A program made the position numbers and the translations under genes. Shown here in pieces: positions 31,401 to 39,915 of a DNA stretch of 64,000 bases (position 1 is the first letter of the stretch; each line of letters starts with the position of its first letter). The DNA comes from PKWO01 sp036384915 (GTDB taxonomy: Bacteria > Pseudomonadota > Gammaproteobacteria > Burkholderiales > Burkholderiaceae_D), in the NCBI GenBank assembly GCA_036384915.1, contig DASVLJ010000079.1, forward strand, positions 1 to 64,000, written 5' to 3'. Below the pieces are notes generated by a model, which worked only from the letters and a program-made list of their open reading frames with translations, was not told the origin of the DNA and made no database searches.

Positions 31401-32216
31401 TCAGTCGACGCTGAAATCGAAGTAGCTGTTTGCCGCCGCGCTGAAGTACCCCGCCACGTGCACTTCCCTGGTATAGAGCACGAGTGCATATTCGCCGTGC
31501 GCGAGGGTGTGCTCGGGCGTGATCTTGTACAGTACGAAACCGTCGCGCGCACGCGACTGGTCCGGCAGCGCCTCGGACTTGATCGGTATCACGCGATCCT
31601 TGTTGATGCCGCTCGAATAGCTCATGTAGCCGCCGCCTACCATGACTTCGCGCGTGCCGTTGTCGCGCACGGCGAAATTGGCCAGTGTCACATAACTGAC
31701 CGGCTGGGCGTTCTTGGGTACGCTGATGATGAATTCGATGCCGTCGCCGGGCAGCTTGCGCGCGGCCGTCGAGCCCTGCAGCGTGGCATAGGAAGCCACC
31801 CCGCCCAAACCGAAAGCACGCGCTGCCGTGCGCAGTTGCGGCACGATGTATTGCATGGTGGATTCCACGCCGCCAACCACGACCGTGGCTTCTTCGGGGT
31901 TCAACGAGCCGGAATGCGCCGCAGAGTGCGTAGCGGACATACCGGAAGTGTCTGGCGCCGCAGTTCCAGCGGCATGCCCGCTCTTTGCATTGATCATGGC
32001 TTGCAACACGGCCGCGCTGGCGCCCTTGCTTTTCAGCTTGATCAAGGCATCCGACGACACATCGAACTTGGTCGCGCTGGTACCGATCGATTGCAGGATC
32101 ACGGAATCCGGCATGCCGGCATCGATCAATTTGATCACGTCGGCGTTCGTCATCGGCGCCGCCTGCGCCGCCATCATGACCAAGCCCAAGGACAACCCCA
32201 CTACAAACCGCTTCAT
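31401..32216 (-). CDS. Exported hypothetical protein
   Basis: From ATG 32216 the 271-residue protein has a signal peptide (MKRFVVGLSLGLVMMAAQAAP). A short helical SHOCT-like or 'DVIKLIDAGMPDSVILQSI' segment follows (about 24-80), of the kind that begins many secreted proteins of this order. After a low-complexity Ser/Ala/His linker comes a beta-rich C-terminal domain (YIVPQLRTAARAF; IEFIISVPKNAQPVSYVTLANFAVRDNGTREVMVGGGYMSYSSG; EYALVLYTREVHVAGYFSAAANSYFDFSVD). I do not recognise a catalytic site. It converges on glmU. Confidence 0.7.
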   Translation of the reverse strand: MKRFVVGLSLGLVMMAAQAAPMTNADVIKLIDAGMPDSVILQSIGTSATKFDVSSDALIKLKSKGASAAVLQAMINAKSGHAAGTAAPDTSGMSATHSAAHSGSLNPEEATVVVGGVESTMQYIVPQLRTAARAFGLGGVASYATLQGSTAARKLPGDGIEFIISVPKNAQPVSYVTLANFAVRDNGTREVMVGGGYMSYSSGINKDRVIPIKSEALPDQSRARDGFVLYKITPEHTLAHGEYALVLYTREVHVAGYFSAAANSYFDFSVD

Positions 32217-32349
32217 AAGCAACACTCCTGACGAGGTGGAAAAGTTGAATTTCCGAAAAAGTTAATATTAGCGCAAGCTTGTGACACGCGCATCAAATGG
32301 AGGAAGAAAACCGGAAATTATTCGCCGTGCTGCCCACGCCGATCACGCT

Positions 32350-32835
32350 TCAAAACCCGATCCGTGTTTCGAATTTGCTGCGATGGATGGAAAAGAAGCT
32401 GCGCACATTGCGCACATTGGCGTGGCCGGCGAACACGCGATGCGCCAACGCATGATAAGCCGGCATGTCGGCCACCTGCACCACCAATACAAAATCCGGT
32501 CCCGGCGAGACGCGGTAGCATTGCAAAATGGCCGGTTCGTGCGCAACCAAGGCTTCGAACGCTTCCTGCTTTTCCGCCCCCTGATGGTCTAGCGTGATCT
32601 CGACGATGGCAGTCAGCGTCGGCCCGAGCTTGCGCGGATCGAGCAACGCCACGCGGCGCGCAATCACACCGGCGTCGATCAAGCGCTTGACGCGGCGCAG
32701 GCAGGTCGGCGCGGTGGCATGCACCTTGGCCGCCAGGTCGAGATTGCTCAGCGCGGCATCATCCTGCAAGGCCTCGAGGATGCGCCGGTCCAACTCATCG
32801 AGTTCGATTTGCTCGGCTTGCTCGGTCACCTTCAT
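32350..32835 (-). CDS. Lrp/AsnC-family transcriptional regulator
   Basis: ATG 32835 (MKVTEQAEQIELDELDRRILEALQ) gives 161 residues; an upstream in-frame ATG at 32856 is less typical. The HTH is DAALSNLDLAAKVHATAPTCLRRVKRLIDAGVIARRVALLDPRKLG, followed by the RAM effector domain (LTAIVEITLDHQGAEKQEAFEALVAHEPAILQCYRVSPGPDFVLVVQV). Lrp-type proteins are octameric regulators that sense amino acids. It is divergent from glmS across an unusually AT-rich gap. Confidence 0.88.
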   Translation of the reverse strand: MKVTEQAEQIELDELDRRILEALQDDAALSNLDLAAKVHATAPTCLRRVKRLIDAGVIARRVALLDPRKLGPTLTAIVEITLDHQGAEKQEAFEALVAHEPAILQCYRVSPGPDFVLVVQVADMPAYHALAHRVFAGHANVRNVRSFFSIHRSKFETRIGF

Positions 32836-32990
32836 GGATTTAAATATCAAAAACAAAAAATATTTGAATTATTATTTCACACATAACTTATTATTTCCCA
32901 TTATTTCAAATAATTATATATTTTGGAATTTTATTTCACAGCAGGCGCACTAGCATGAGCATATTCCATTGATTTGCTCGTGAGGTTCCC
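32836..32990. promoter_or_regulatory. AT-rich divergent promoter region, lrp-like gene / glmS
   Basis: This gap is strikingly AT-rich compared with its surroundings. It contains runs such as AAAAACAAAAAATATTTGAATTATTATTT and repeated ATTATTTCA/TTATTTCACA words (three times between 32868 and 32940). Repeated AT-rich half-sites of this type suit Lrp-family binding and DNA bending. Several TATAAT-like hexamers occur and I cannot choose one. Confidence 0.45.
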
Positions 32991-34808
32991 ATGTGCGGCA
33001 TCGTCGGCGCGGTAGCGCAACGCAACATCACCCCCATCCTGGTCGAGGGCCTGAAGCGGCTCGAATACCGCGGTTACGATTCCTGCGGCGTGGCGCTGCA
33101 TGTCGACGGCACCTTGAAGCGCTCGCGCAGCACTTCGCGCGTGGCCGACCTCGAGCATCAGATCGGCGATGCCGGGCTGGCCGGCTTTACCGGCATTGCC
33201 CATACGCGCTGGGCCACGCACGGCGCGCCGGCCACGCATAACGCCCATCCGCATTTCTCGCGCGAACGCGTGGCCATCGTGCACAACGGCATCATCGAAA
33301 ACCACGAGGAACTGCGCGCCGAGCTGAAAGCCGCCGGCTACGCCTTCGAAAGCCAGACCGATTCCGAAGTGATCGCCCACCTGATCGATCACCTCTACCA
33401 CGGCGATTTGTTCGAGGCGTTGCAGCAAGCCACCAAACGCCTGGTCGGCGCCTACGCCATCGCCGCTTTCTGCCGCGACGAGCCGCATCGCGTGGTCGGC
33501 GCGCGCCAAGGCTCGCCCCTGATCGTCGGCCAGGGCAAGGGCGAGAACTTTCTCGCGTCCGACGCCATGGCGCTGGCCGGCGTGACCGACCAGATCATCT
33601 ACCTCGAAGACGGCGACGTGGTCGACCTGCAATTGCAGCGCGCCTGGATCGTCGACGCCACGGGCCGGCAAGTGCAGCGCGAGGTGCGCACTGTGCATGC
33701 GCACAGCGGCGCGGCCGAGCTCGGCCCCTATCGCCATTACATGCAAAAGGAAATCTTCGAGCAGCCGCGCGCCATCGGCGACACGCTCGAAGGCGTCAGC
33801 GGGATCATGCCCGAACTGTTCGGCGACGGCGCCTTCCGCGTGTTCAAGCAGATCGATTCGCTCCTGATCCTGGCTTGCGGCACGAGTTACTATGCCGGCC
33901 TGACGGCCAAGTACTGGATCGAGTCGATCGCGAAGGTTCCCGTCATCGTCGAGATCGCCAGCGAATACCGCTATCGCGACAGCGTGCCCAACCCGAATGC
34001 ATTGGTGGTCACGATATCGCAAAGCGGCGAAACGGCCGACACCCTGGCCGCGCTCAAGCATGCGCGCGAACAAGGCATGCAACACACGCTCACGGTGTGC
34101 AATGTCGCCACCAGCGCAATGGTGCGCGAATGCGTGCTGTCCTATATCACGCGCGCCGGCATCGAAGTCGGCGTAGCCTCGACCAAGGCCTTCACCACCC
34201 AATTAACGGCACTGTTCCTGCTCGCGCTCGCGCTGGCGCAAGCCAAGGGCCGGCTGACCGACGAGGAAGAAGCCGCCCACCTGAAAGCCATGCGCCACCT
34301 GCCGGCGGCCATCGCGGCCGTGCTCGCACTCGAGCCGCAAATCATGGCCTGGGCCGAAGAATTCGCACGCAAGGAAAACGCCCTCTTCCTCGGGCGCGGC
34401 CTGCACTATCCGATCGCACTCGAAGGCGCCTTGAAGCTCAAGGAAATTTCCTATATCCACGCTGAAGCCTATCCCGCCGGCGAATTGAAGCACGGCCCGC
34501 TGGCGTTGGTCACCGAGGAAATGCCCGTAGTGACGGTGGCGCCGAACGACGCGCTGATCGAAAAGCTGAAATCGAACATGCACGAAGTGCGCGCCCGCGG
34601 CGGCCAGCTTTACGTATTCGCCGACGCCGATTCGCACATCGCACCGAGCGAAGGAATACACGTGATCCGCCTGCCCGAGCACTATGGCGTGCTCTCGCCT
34701 ATCCTGCATACGGTGCCGCTGCAGTTGTTGGCGTATCACACCGCGCTAGCGCGCGGGACGGATGTGGACAAGCCGCGCAACCTGGCGAAGTCGGTGACTG
34801 TCGAATGA
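32991..34808 (+). CDS. glmS: Glutamine--fructose-6-phosphate aminotransferase GlmS
   Basis: The 605-residue enzyme begins MCGIVGAVAQRN, with Cys2 as the glutaminase nucleophile. TRWATHGAPATHNAHPH, VHNGIIENHEELR and SQTDSEVIAHL complete the amidotransferase domain. Two SIS domains follow (LACGTSYYAGLTAKYWIE; SQSGETADTLAALKHA; GVASTKAFTTQ; and ALEGALKLKEISYIHAEAYPAGELKHGPLAL), ending DKPRNLAKSVTVE. It makes glucosamine-6-phosphate, the first step towards UDP-GlcNAc, upstream of GlmU. It starts after the AT-rich gap shared with the Lrp-type regulator. Confidence 0.97.
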   Translation: MCGIVGAVAQRNITPILVEGLKRLEYRGYDSCGVALHVDGTLKRSRSTSRVADLEHQIGDAGLAGFTGIAHTRWATHGAPATHNAHPHFSRERVAIVHNGIIENHEELRAELKAAGYAFESQTDSEVIAHLIDHLYHGDLFEALQQATKRLVGAYAIAAFCRDEPHRVVGARQGSPLIVGQGKGENFLASDAMALAGVTDQIIYLEDGDVVDLQLQRAWIVDATGRQVQREVRTVHAHSGAAELGPYRHYMQKEIFEQPRAIGDTLEGVSGIMPELFGDGAFRVFKQIDSLLILACGTSYYAGLTAKYWIESIAKVPVIVEIASEYRYRDSVPNPNALVVTISQSGETADTLAALKHAREQGMQHTLTVCNVATSAMVRECVLSYITRAGIEVGVASTKAFTTQLTALFLLALALAQAKGRLTDEEEAAHLKAMRHLPAAIAAVLALEPQIMAWAEEFARKENALFLGRGLHYPIALEGALKLKEISYIHAEAYPAGELKHGPLALVTEEMPVVTVAPNDALIEKLKSNMHEVRARGGQLYVFADADSHIAPSEGIHVIRLPEHYGVLSPILHTVPLQLLAYHTALARGTDVDKPRNLAKSVTVE

Positions 34809-34941
34809 GCCTGTGGTGGCCACTGCGCGTGTCGGGGGAAACTTCCAATTATTCCGACTGGGCAGTCGTGCATCCTCACTTCTGCCGCGCCAGAAAATGA
34901 TGAATTGTCGGCAAAACGAGGTCGCATTCCGCGCAGTGTTC

Positions 34942-36624
34942 TCAACGACCGATCAGACGAACATTGCGTGTGGCGCCAACACGCGGGGCGTTGGATTGCC
35001 GCAGATGCCCATTCTGTATCGCCTTTTGATCCGCATCCCGGTTCTCCAATACGCGGCTCGATTTTCCAGTCTTGAACAAGCTGACTGCCAATGCCACTTG
35101 CGCCCCCTGCTCGTTCAACTGCCTGGCCGCTGCCGCGGCTTGTTCAACCATGGCGGCATTTTGCTGCGTTGTGTCTTCCAACTGCATGACCGCCTGATTG
35201 ACTTGTTCAATGCCGCTTGCCTGTTCATTGCTGGCGGTAGCAATCTCTCTTGCAAGAGTCTCCACGCGCCGCACGGAATCCAGAATCGACCGCATGCTCC
35301 CGTCCGCATCATGAACCAAGCTGTTGCCGGCTTCGACATTGGCGACCGACACGTCAATCAAGCTTTTGATGTCCTTGGCAGCGCTGGCCGCACGTTGAGC
35401 AAGATTTCGCACCTCTCCCGCCACCACGGCGAAGCCGCGCCCCTGCTCGCCGGCGCGCGCCGCTTCGACTGCCGCGTTCAAAGCGAGGATATTGGTCTGA
35501 AACGCAATGCCGTCGATCATGCCAATGATGTCCTTGATCTTGGACGCGGAACTTGTGATTTCGCTCATCGTGTTGCCCACGCGGGCGACAACGTCGCTAC
35601 CGGCGGCGGCGAGTTCGCAAGAGTCGGTCACCAGGCACTGTACCTTTTGCGAAGCTTCCGTATTCTGTTTAACGGTAGACGACAGCTCTTCCATGCTGGC
35701 CGCGGTTTCTTCCAAGCTGCTCGCTTGCGCTTCGGTGCGGGAAGACAGATCCATATTTCCAGCCGCGATTTCCGCGGTCGCGATGTTCATGGTTTCGATA
35801 TTGCGGCTCACATCTCCGATTACCGAGCGCAGGTTTACATTGGTCTGATGCAAAGCCCTCAGCAACAAGCCCATTTCCCCGCCGCGCCCGATGTCAACCT
35901 CAAGCGTGAGATCTCCGCCGGCCATGGCGCGAGCCGCGGCATTCGCGATGGCCAACGGAACCACTACGCTGCGCTTGAGCACATATCCCGCAAACAGGGT
36001 CCAAACCAAGCCTGCGCCTGCAATCGAGCCGATGATCCTGGCAGAATTGGCACTGGCTGGCGCAAAAGCGACTGCAACAATCGCGAGAAGCAAAGCAACA
36101 AGCACGGCAGCAAGCACGGCGACGGTCTTGGCCATGGAAAGCTGGCGGAGCCTGTCGAGCCATCCAGGCCATCCATTGTGGATGAGTTGGCCGCGACGAA
36201 TGGTCACACCGGCTTTTCCCTCGCGCATGGAGCGGTAGAGCTTCTCCGCGGCCTCAATCTCGGCGCGCGTGGGTTTGGTCCGCACGGAGAGATAGCCGCT
36301 GGGCACGCCGTTTTCCAATAACGGTGTCGCATTGGCGATGACCCAATAGTAGTCGCCGTTCTTGCGGCGGTTCTTCACCATGGCGCTCCATGTGAATCCG
36401 GCCTTGAGCGTTTGCCACAAATCTTCGAAGGCTTCCGGAGGCATATCGGGATGGCGCACGATATTGTGGGGCGCGCCGATTAATTCGGATTCGTCAAAGC
36501 CGCTGACTTCTACGAAGTAAGGATTGACGTAAGTGATTTTGCCCTTCAAATCCGTCTTGGAAACGATGGGCATGTCATCCTTCATGTGGAATTCGTTTTG
36601 CGTGACTGGAAAGTTCTTTCTCAT
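34942..36624 (-). CDS. Aer-like methyl-accepting chemotaxis protein with N-terminal PAS domain
   Basis: Starting at ATG 36624, the 560-residue receptor has an N-terminal PAS domain (FHMKDDMPIVSKTDLKGKITYVNPYFVEVSGFDESELIGAPHNIVRHPDMPPEAFEDLW), as in the FAD-binding aerotaxis sensor Aer. Two adjacent membrane segments follow (TVAVLAAVLVALLLAIVAVAFA; IGSIAGAGLVWTLFAGYVL), then HAMP and a signalling domain with the hairpin tip IDGIAFQTNILALNAAVEAARAGEQGRGFAVVAGEVRNLAQRAA. It would report redox or oxygen changes to CheA/CheW. No che genes are in the window. Confidence 0.92.
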   Translation of the reverse strand: MRKNFPVTQNEFHMKDDMPIVSKTDLKGKITYVNPYFVEVSGFDESELIGAPHNIVRHPDMPPEAFEDLWQTLKAGFTWSAMVKNRRKNGDYYWVIANATPLLENGVPSGYLSVRTKPTRAEIEAAEKLYRSMREGKAGVTIRRGQLIHNGWPGWLDRLRQLSMAKTVAVLAAVLVALLLAIVAVAFAPASANSARIIGSIAGAGLVWTLFAGYVLKRSVVVPLAIANAAARAMAGGDLTLEVDIGRGGEMGLLLRALHQTNVNLRSVIGDVSRNIETMNIATAEIAAGNMDLSSRTEAQASSLEETAASMEELSSTVKQNTEASQKVQCLVTDSCELAAAGSDVVARVGNTMSEITSSASKIKDIIGMIDGIAFQTNILALNAAVEAARAGEQGRGFAVVAGEVRNLAQRAASAAKDIKSLIDVSVANVEAGNSLVHDADGSMRSILDSVRRVETLAREIATASNEQASGIEQVNQAVMQLEDTTQQNAAMVEQAAAAARQLNEQGAQVALAVSLFKTGKSSRVLENRDADQKAIQNGHLRQSNAPRVGATRNVRLIGR

Positions 36625-37095
36625 TATGTCTCCCACTGAAATCGAATTGCTCCAGCCAACGAATCCTGCTTGTCACTAGCGTTAATATCCGCACACCTGG
36701 AGCAGGCAACTCCCAAAAAACCGAGGGTCAATCAACAAGCTATGCATGAAGGAAAATACGCTGGACATGACATCGTGGCCATACGGCGTCTGCCATTCAA
36801 GCTCAATAGTATTCTTTCGAAAAACGAAGCAATCCGGAATATTGATCGCGTATTTGACATGCATCAAATTTTTACCCCAGCGCGCTCCACGGTAAAACAG
36901 TGCCCTTACAGCCGGGTCTCGACTTGGTGAATTTCTGCTTCGGTAGGGGCGTGGAAGGTTTGAACTGAAAACCTGCACGGACATGTACCGAACATCTTCC
37001 GACGCGACCGGCCACCTATTGAAAAAATACCCTCGCCTTTTTGAAAGCCGTACCAGACTTTGGTGTTGGATTCGATCCCGGAACACGCGCTCGCG
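36625..37095. other. Non-coding interval of about 470 bases
   Basis: I see no supported gene. Frames of up to 134 codons occur on the minus strand and 86 on the plus strand, but their translations lack motifs and have unlikely starts. The DNA is somewhat AT-richer than average. It holds the chemoreceptor promoter at its left end and the region after the DoxX-like gene at its right end. Confidence 0.45.
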
Positions 37096-37878
37096 TCAAG
37101 CCGCCGCTTGAGGTTGAGCGAGCTTGCGATAGGAATCCGCCACCACCCAGGCGCCGGCCGTCAAAGCCAGCGAAATGGAAGTGCCGCTCCACTGGAAGCC
37201 GTCCCTGGTCCCCACCGCGATATGCGGCACCCATACCAGCAGCGTAAAACCACCCATTTGCAAGGCGCAAAGCACTGCCGCCAATGGCGCGCGGATGCCG
37301 GCCAGCACCGCCACGCCCGCCGCCAGATACGTGCAGCCGGTCGCGAAGGCGAATATCCGATGCGCGGGCAACCAACCGGGGACCATGGCGGCGGTTTCGT
37401 TGACGTAGGTCAGATGCGCCAGGCCCAAGGGAATCAAAGAGAGGCCGAACAGCAAGCGTGCATTGCGCAACCCCTTGTCGCCGGAAACGAAAGCGTAGTA
37501 GCGGTTGCTTCCGCCAGGGGAAAACCAGGCGCAGAGAACCCACGCGCCAGCCAGGATCACGGCAATCTCGCCGACGCCGAGCCAGGACACCTCGATTGCC
37601 GGTGCACGGAAGACATCAGGCACCTTCAGCAACAGCAACCATAACAGCAGGTAGACAAGCAGTACGCGGGCAGCGAGCGCTTCCGTCTGCCGCATCAACA
37701 AGCCCACGCCGGCTGCCAGGGAAATCGCGGCGCACAGATAGGCCAACAGTTGGCGCGTCGGAAAATCGGCCGGCACCGGCTGCCATACCGAAGCGAAATC
37801 GCCCTTGATCAGGCCCAGCATGCCAAGTGCGATCATCGCCGCCGCGAAAACCGCATGCCCTAAGCTTGCAATACGCAT
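37096..37878 (-). CDS. DoxX-like integral membrane protein
   Basis: The 260-residue protein has about eight hydrophobic segments: HAVFAAAMIALGMLGLI, LLAYLCAAISLAAGVGLLM, VLLVYLLLWLLLL, VGEIAVILAGAWVLCAWF, LLFGLSLIPLGLAHLTYV, IFAFATGCTYLAAGVAVLAGI, PLAAVLCALQMGGFTLLVWV and SISLALTAGAWVVA. The pattern, with an internally repeated four-helix unit and LGLAHL, resembles the DoxX/DoxD superfamily of small membrane proteins. The exact function in this subgroup is unknown. It is transcribed alone and diverges from the stress-type genes after 38200. Confidence 0.7.
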   Translation of the reverse strand: MRIASLGHAVFAAAMIALGMLGLIKGDFASVWQPVPADFPTRQLLAYLCAAISLAAGVGLLMRQTEALAARVLLVYLLLWLLLLKVPDVFRAPAIEVSWLGVGEIAVILAGAWVLCAWFSPGGSNRYYAFVSGDKGLRNARLLFGLSLIPLGLAHLTYVNETAAMVPGWLPAHRIFAFATGCTYLAAGVAVLAGIRAPLAAVLCALQMGGFTLLVWVPHIAVGTRDGFQWSGTSISLALTAGAWVVADSYRKLAQPQAAA

Positions 37879-38199
37879 CGCCCACTCTCCCGCGAAGTTC
37901 GATTCATCGATACACGGCCCTGCACAGGCACAGACCGCCCGCCAATAATAAAGCCCTCTTTTTGCTGGCTATTCTAGCATCGTGCGAATGAGGAATACCT
38001 TTGAAGAAGTGTTTGCCTATTATGAATGGGAAGCAGGTGTATCCGCCGAACGTCGAACAAGCACCGCCGTAGGTTGTATTCTGTCAGCATTCCCATTGCG
38101 CCCAGTCCTACAAGCCCACGCGGCGCAGTCCGATGGGCATTTCCCTTTCGGCGCGGCACACTATTCTCCCAGGACTCAATCATCCCAGGAGAATTGACC
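37879..38199. other. Intergenic region upstream of the PA2169-like gene
   Basis: About 320 bases without a supported gene between divergent transcription units. A direct repeat CCCAGGACTCAATCATCCCAGGA lies just before the ribosome-binding site of the gene at 38200. No promoter hexamers stand out clearly. Confidence 0.4.
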
Positions 38200-38658
38200 A
38201 TGACCAACGACGAAATCATCAGCACGCTCAACGACTTGATCAAGACTTGCAACGATGGAAAAGAAGGCTTCAAGACTTGCGCGGAAGATACGCAGGTTTC
38301 CTCGCCCGAGCTGATTTCCCTCTTGCGCCAGCGCGAAGGCGAGTGCGCCAACGCCGCGGCGGAACTGGGTTCTCTGGTGCGCCACTACGGCGCAGCGCCG
38401 GTTACCGGCACCACGGCGGCAGGCGCCATGCACCGCGGCTGGCTCAACGTGAAGACGGCGATCACGGGCAAGAGCGACGTCGCCGTGCTCGAAGAATGCG
38501 AGCGCGGCGAGGACATCGCGAAGAAATCCTACTCCCGTGCGCTGGCACAGCCACTGCCTGACGCGATTCGCGCCGTGGTGGAGCGGCAGTACCAAGGCGT
38601 GCTGCGCAACCACGACCAGATCAAGATGCTGCGCGACGAAGCCAAGGCTCACGCCTGA
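38200..38658 (+). CDS. PA2169 family four-helix-bundle protein (DUF2383)
   Basis: ATG 38200 follows CAGGAGAATTG, and the 152-residue protein reads MTNDEIISTLNDLIKTCNDGKEGFKTCAEDTQVSSPELISLLRQREGECANAAAELGSLVRHYGA...GAMHRGWLNVKTAITGKSDVAVLEECERGEDIAKKSYSRAL. This is the DUF2383/PA2169 family, a ferritin-like four-helix bundle. Members are induced by stress and stationary phase in several bacteria; their chemistry is unknown. A strong terminator follows. The next gene, on the opposite strand, is also of a stress-associated small membrane family. Confidence 0.85.
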   Translation: MTNDEIISTLNDLIKTCNDGKEGFKTCAEDTQVSSPELISLLRQREGECANAAAELGSLVRHYGAAPVTGTTAAGAMHRGWLNVKTAITGKSDVAVLEECERGEDIAKKSYSRALAQPLPDAIRAVVERQYQGVLRNHDQIKMLRDEAKAHA

Positions 38659-38681
38659 TCTTCAGCTCGTAAAGAAAGGGA

Positions 38682-38708
38682 AAGCGGCCGGACGGCCGCT
38701 TCTCTTTT
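38682..38708 (+). terminator. Rho-independent terminator
   Basis: AAGCGGCC (38682-38689), loop GGAC, GGCCGCTT (38694-38701), then CTCTTTT. It ends the PA2169-like transcript 24 nt after the stop. Confidence 0.8.
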
Positions 38709-38740
38709 GCCGTGATCAGGCGCCGCATTACATGGGTGGG

Positions 38741-38890
38741 CTATAGCGGCGGACGTCCCTGGATCACACGAATAATGATGACGATTACAGCAATCACCAG
38801 CAAAATGTGGATGAATCCGCCGAGCGTGTAAGACGACACCAAGCCCAACAGCCACAGGATGATAAGCAGGATAGCAATGGTTTCGAGCAT
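38741..38890 (-). CDS. Lmo0937-type small membrane protein
   Basis: A 49-residue protein from ATG 38890 consists of two hydrophobic helices: MLETIAILLIILWLLGLVSSYTLGGFIHILLVIAVIVIIIRVIQGRPPL. This is the signature of the Lmo0937 family, in which an IHILLVIAVIVIIIRVI block and a short basic tail are conserved. The ribosome-binding site is GAAAGAGGC. Members are typically in general-stress regulons, with unknown function. It is convergent with the PA2169-like gene, beyond the terminator. Confidence 0.85.
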   Translation of the reverse strand: MLETIAILLIILWLLGLVSSYTLGGFIHILLVIAVIVIIIRVIQGRPPL

Positions 38891-39444
38891 GATTCTGCCT
38901 CTTTCTTTCATCGATTGAAACAGACATTCACTTCCCGGCACGCTTCCTCCCGCTTCGGCACTTGCCGGGCCTCTTGCTGCATATGTTTTTTCGACTGCGG
39001 TGCGGGATCCTAGTTCAGGGCAATTTTGGCAGCGGCGTGCAGACGGGAATTTCGACCCGCCTTGCGCTCCGCCATTGCCGTGCGTTTCCGGATTCAGGCA
39101 CTTCCCGTATTCCCCACCCGTTCCATCTCGAACCATGCGGAGATTACTCCCAGCCGGAAATCATGAGGGAAAGACAAGATGGATGTGAATCAGCCCACAC
39201 TTGCCGCTTGGCTTGCCTGATGCCGCCCCGCAAAGCTTTCATGCTTGCTAACGAATCCGGGGCCGATTCAACAATTTTTCACAGTTTCCTTGCGCAAGGG
39301 CAAAGTCGCGGTGCACAATCGCGAATATTAGGCTTGACTCGACAAGCAGGCGAAGCACCGACGGCATGGCGCTCACGACGCGCTGCCGTCATCAACCGGG
39401 ACGGCCGACCAGCGGAACCCGGACCACATCATCCAGGAGGACCT
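38891..39444. other. Non-coding interval of about 550 bases
   Basis: I find no supported gene. Several frames run through it (for example 38962 onward, which joins the next gene's frame) but without motifs or ribosome-binding sites. The small gene that follows has its own strong AGGAGG. Confidence 0.45.
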
Positions 39445-39732
39445 ATGAGAAAATTTTCTGTGACGCTGTACGGTCAAACGATGGAAGAGTCCGTGCGCAA
39501 ACGCGCCGAAGAGCACTTTGCAGTCGCGCTCGAAAAACTCTGCCCCAACATCGAAATTCTGCGCCTGATGCAGGCCGACGAGCAAGCCGCACTGGACGCG
39601 GGCGTACAGCACTTCGAGGATTGCAAATCGGCCTGGCAGGCCCTGTGCAAGATGGCCATGCAGGCGGTCGAAGCGAATCTCGATTGGCGCCTGTCTTCCG
39701 AAGGCTATCACTTCGACGTGACCTTCTACTGA
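39445..39732 (+). CDS. Small hypothetical protein
   Basis: A perfect AGGAGG seven bases upstream fixes the start at 39445, giving 95 residues; the same frame is open from 38962 but without support. The protein, MRKFSVTLYGQTMEESVRKRAEEHFAVALEKLCPNIEILRLMQADEQAALDAGVQHFEDCKSAWQALCKMAMQAVEANLDWRLSSEGYHFDVTFY, looks alpha-helical with beta ends and no signal peptide. I do not recognise the family. It stands alone, followed by a secreted protein gene 184 nt later. Confidence 0.65.
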   Translation: MRKFSVTLYGQTMEESVRKRAEEHFAVALEKLCPNIEILRLMQADEQAALDAGVQHFEDCKSAWQALCKMAMQAVEANLDWRLSSEGYHFDVTFY

Positions 39733-39915
39733 GGTACTCCGCAGCAGCAGGGACCATGCGGGTTCCGGCTCCGCCGCAATGCAGGGCCAGAATGGCGAAT
39801 TCGACAAGAGTATCATCGCGCACAAGCGATTCGGAGCGGCCAGTCCCGCCGCTCCGCTACAATGCCGCTGTCATGCCACGCGCCCCGGCGCCGGCTCTTT
39901 TCGTCGAATCGACAG

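Noticed and set aside
36682..37086. A 134-codon minus-strand frame between the chemoreceptor and the DoxX-like gene
   Set aside because: No motif, poor start context, low protein-like composition.
37060..37090. A tRNA T-arm-like GATTCGATCCCGG
   Set aside because: No matching acceptor, D-arm or anticodon stem could be drawn around it.
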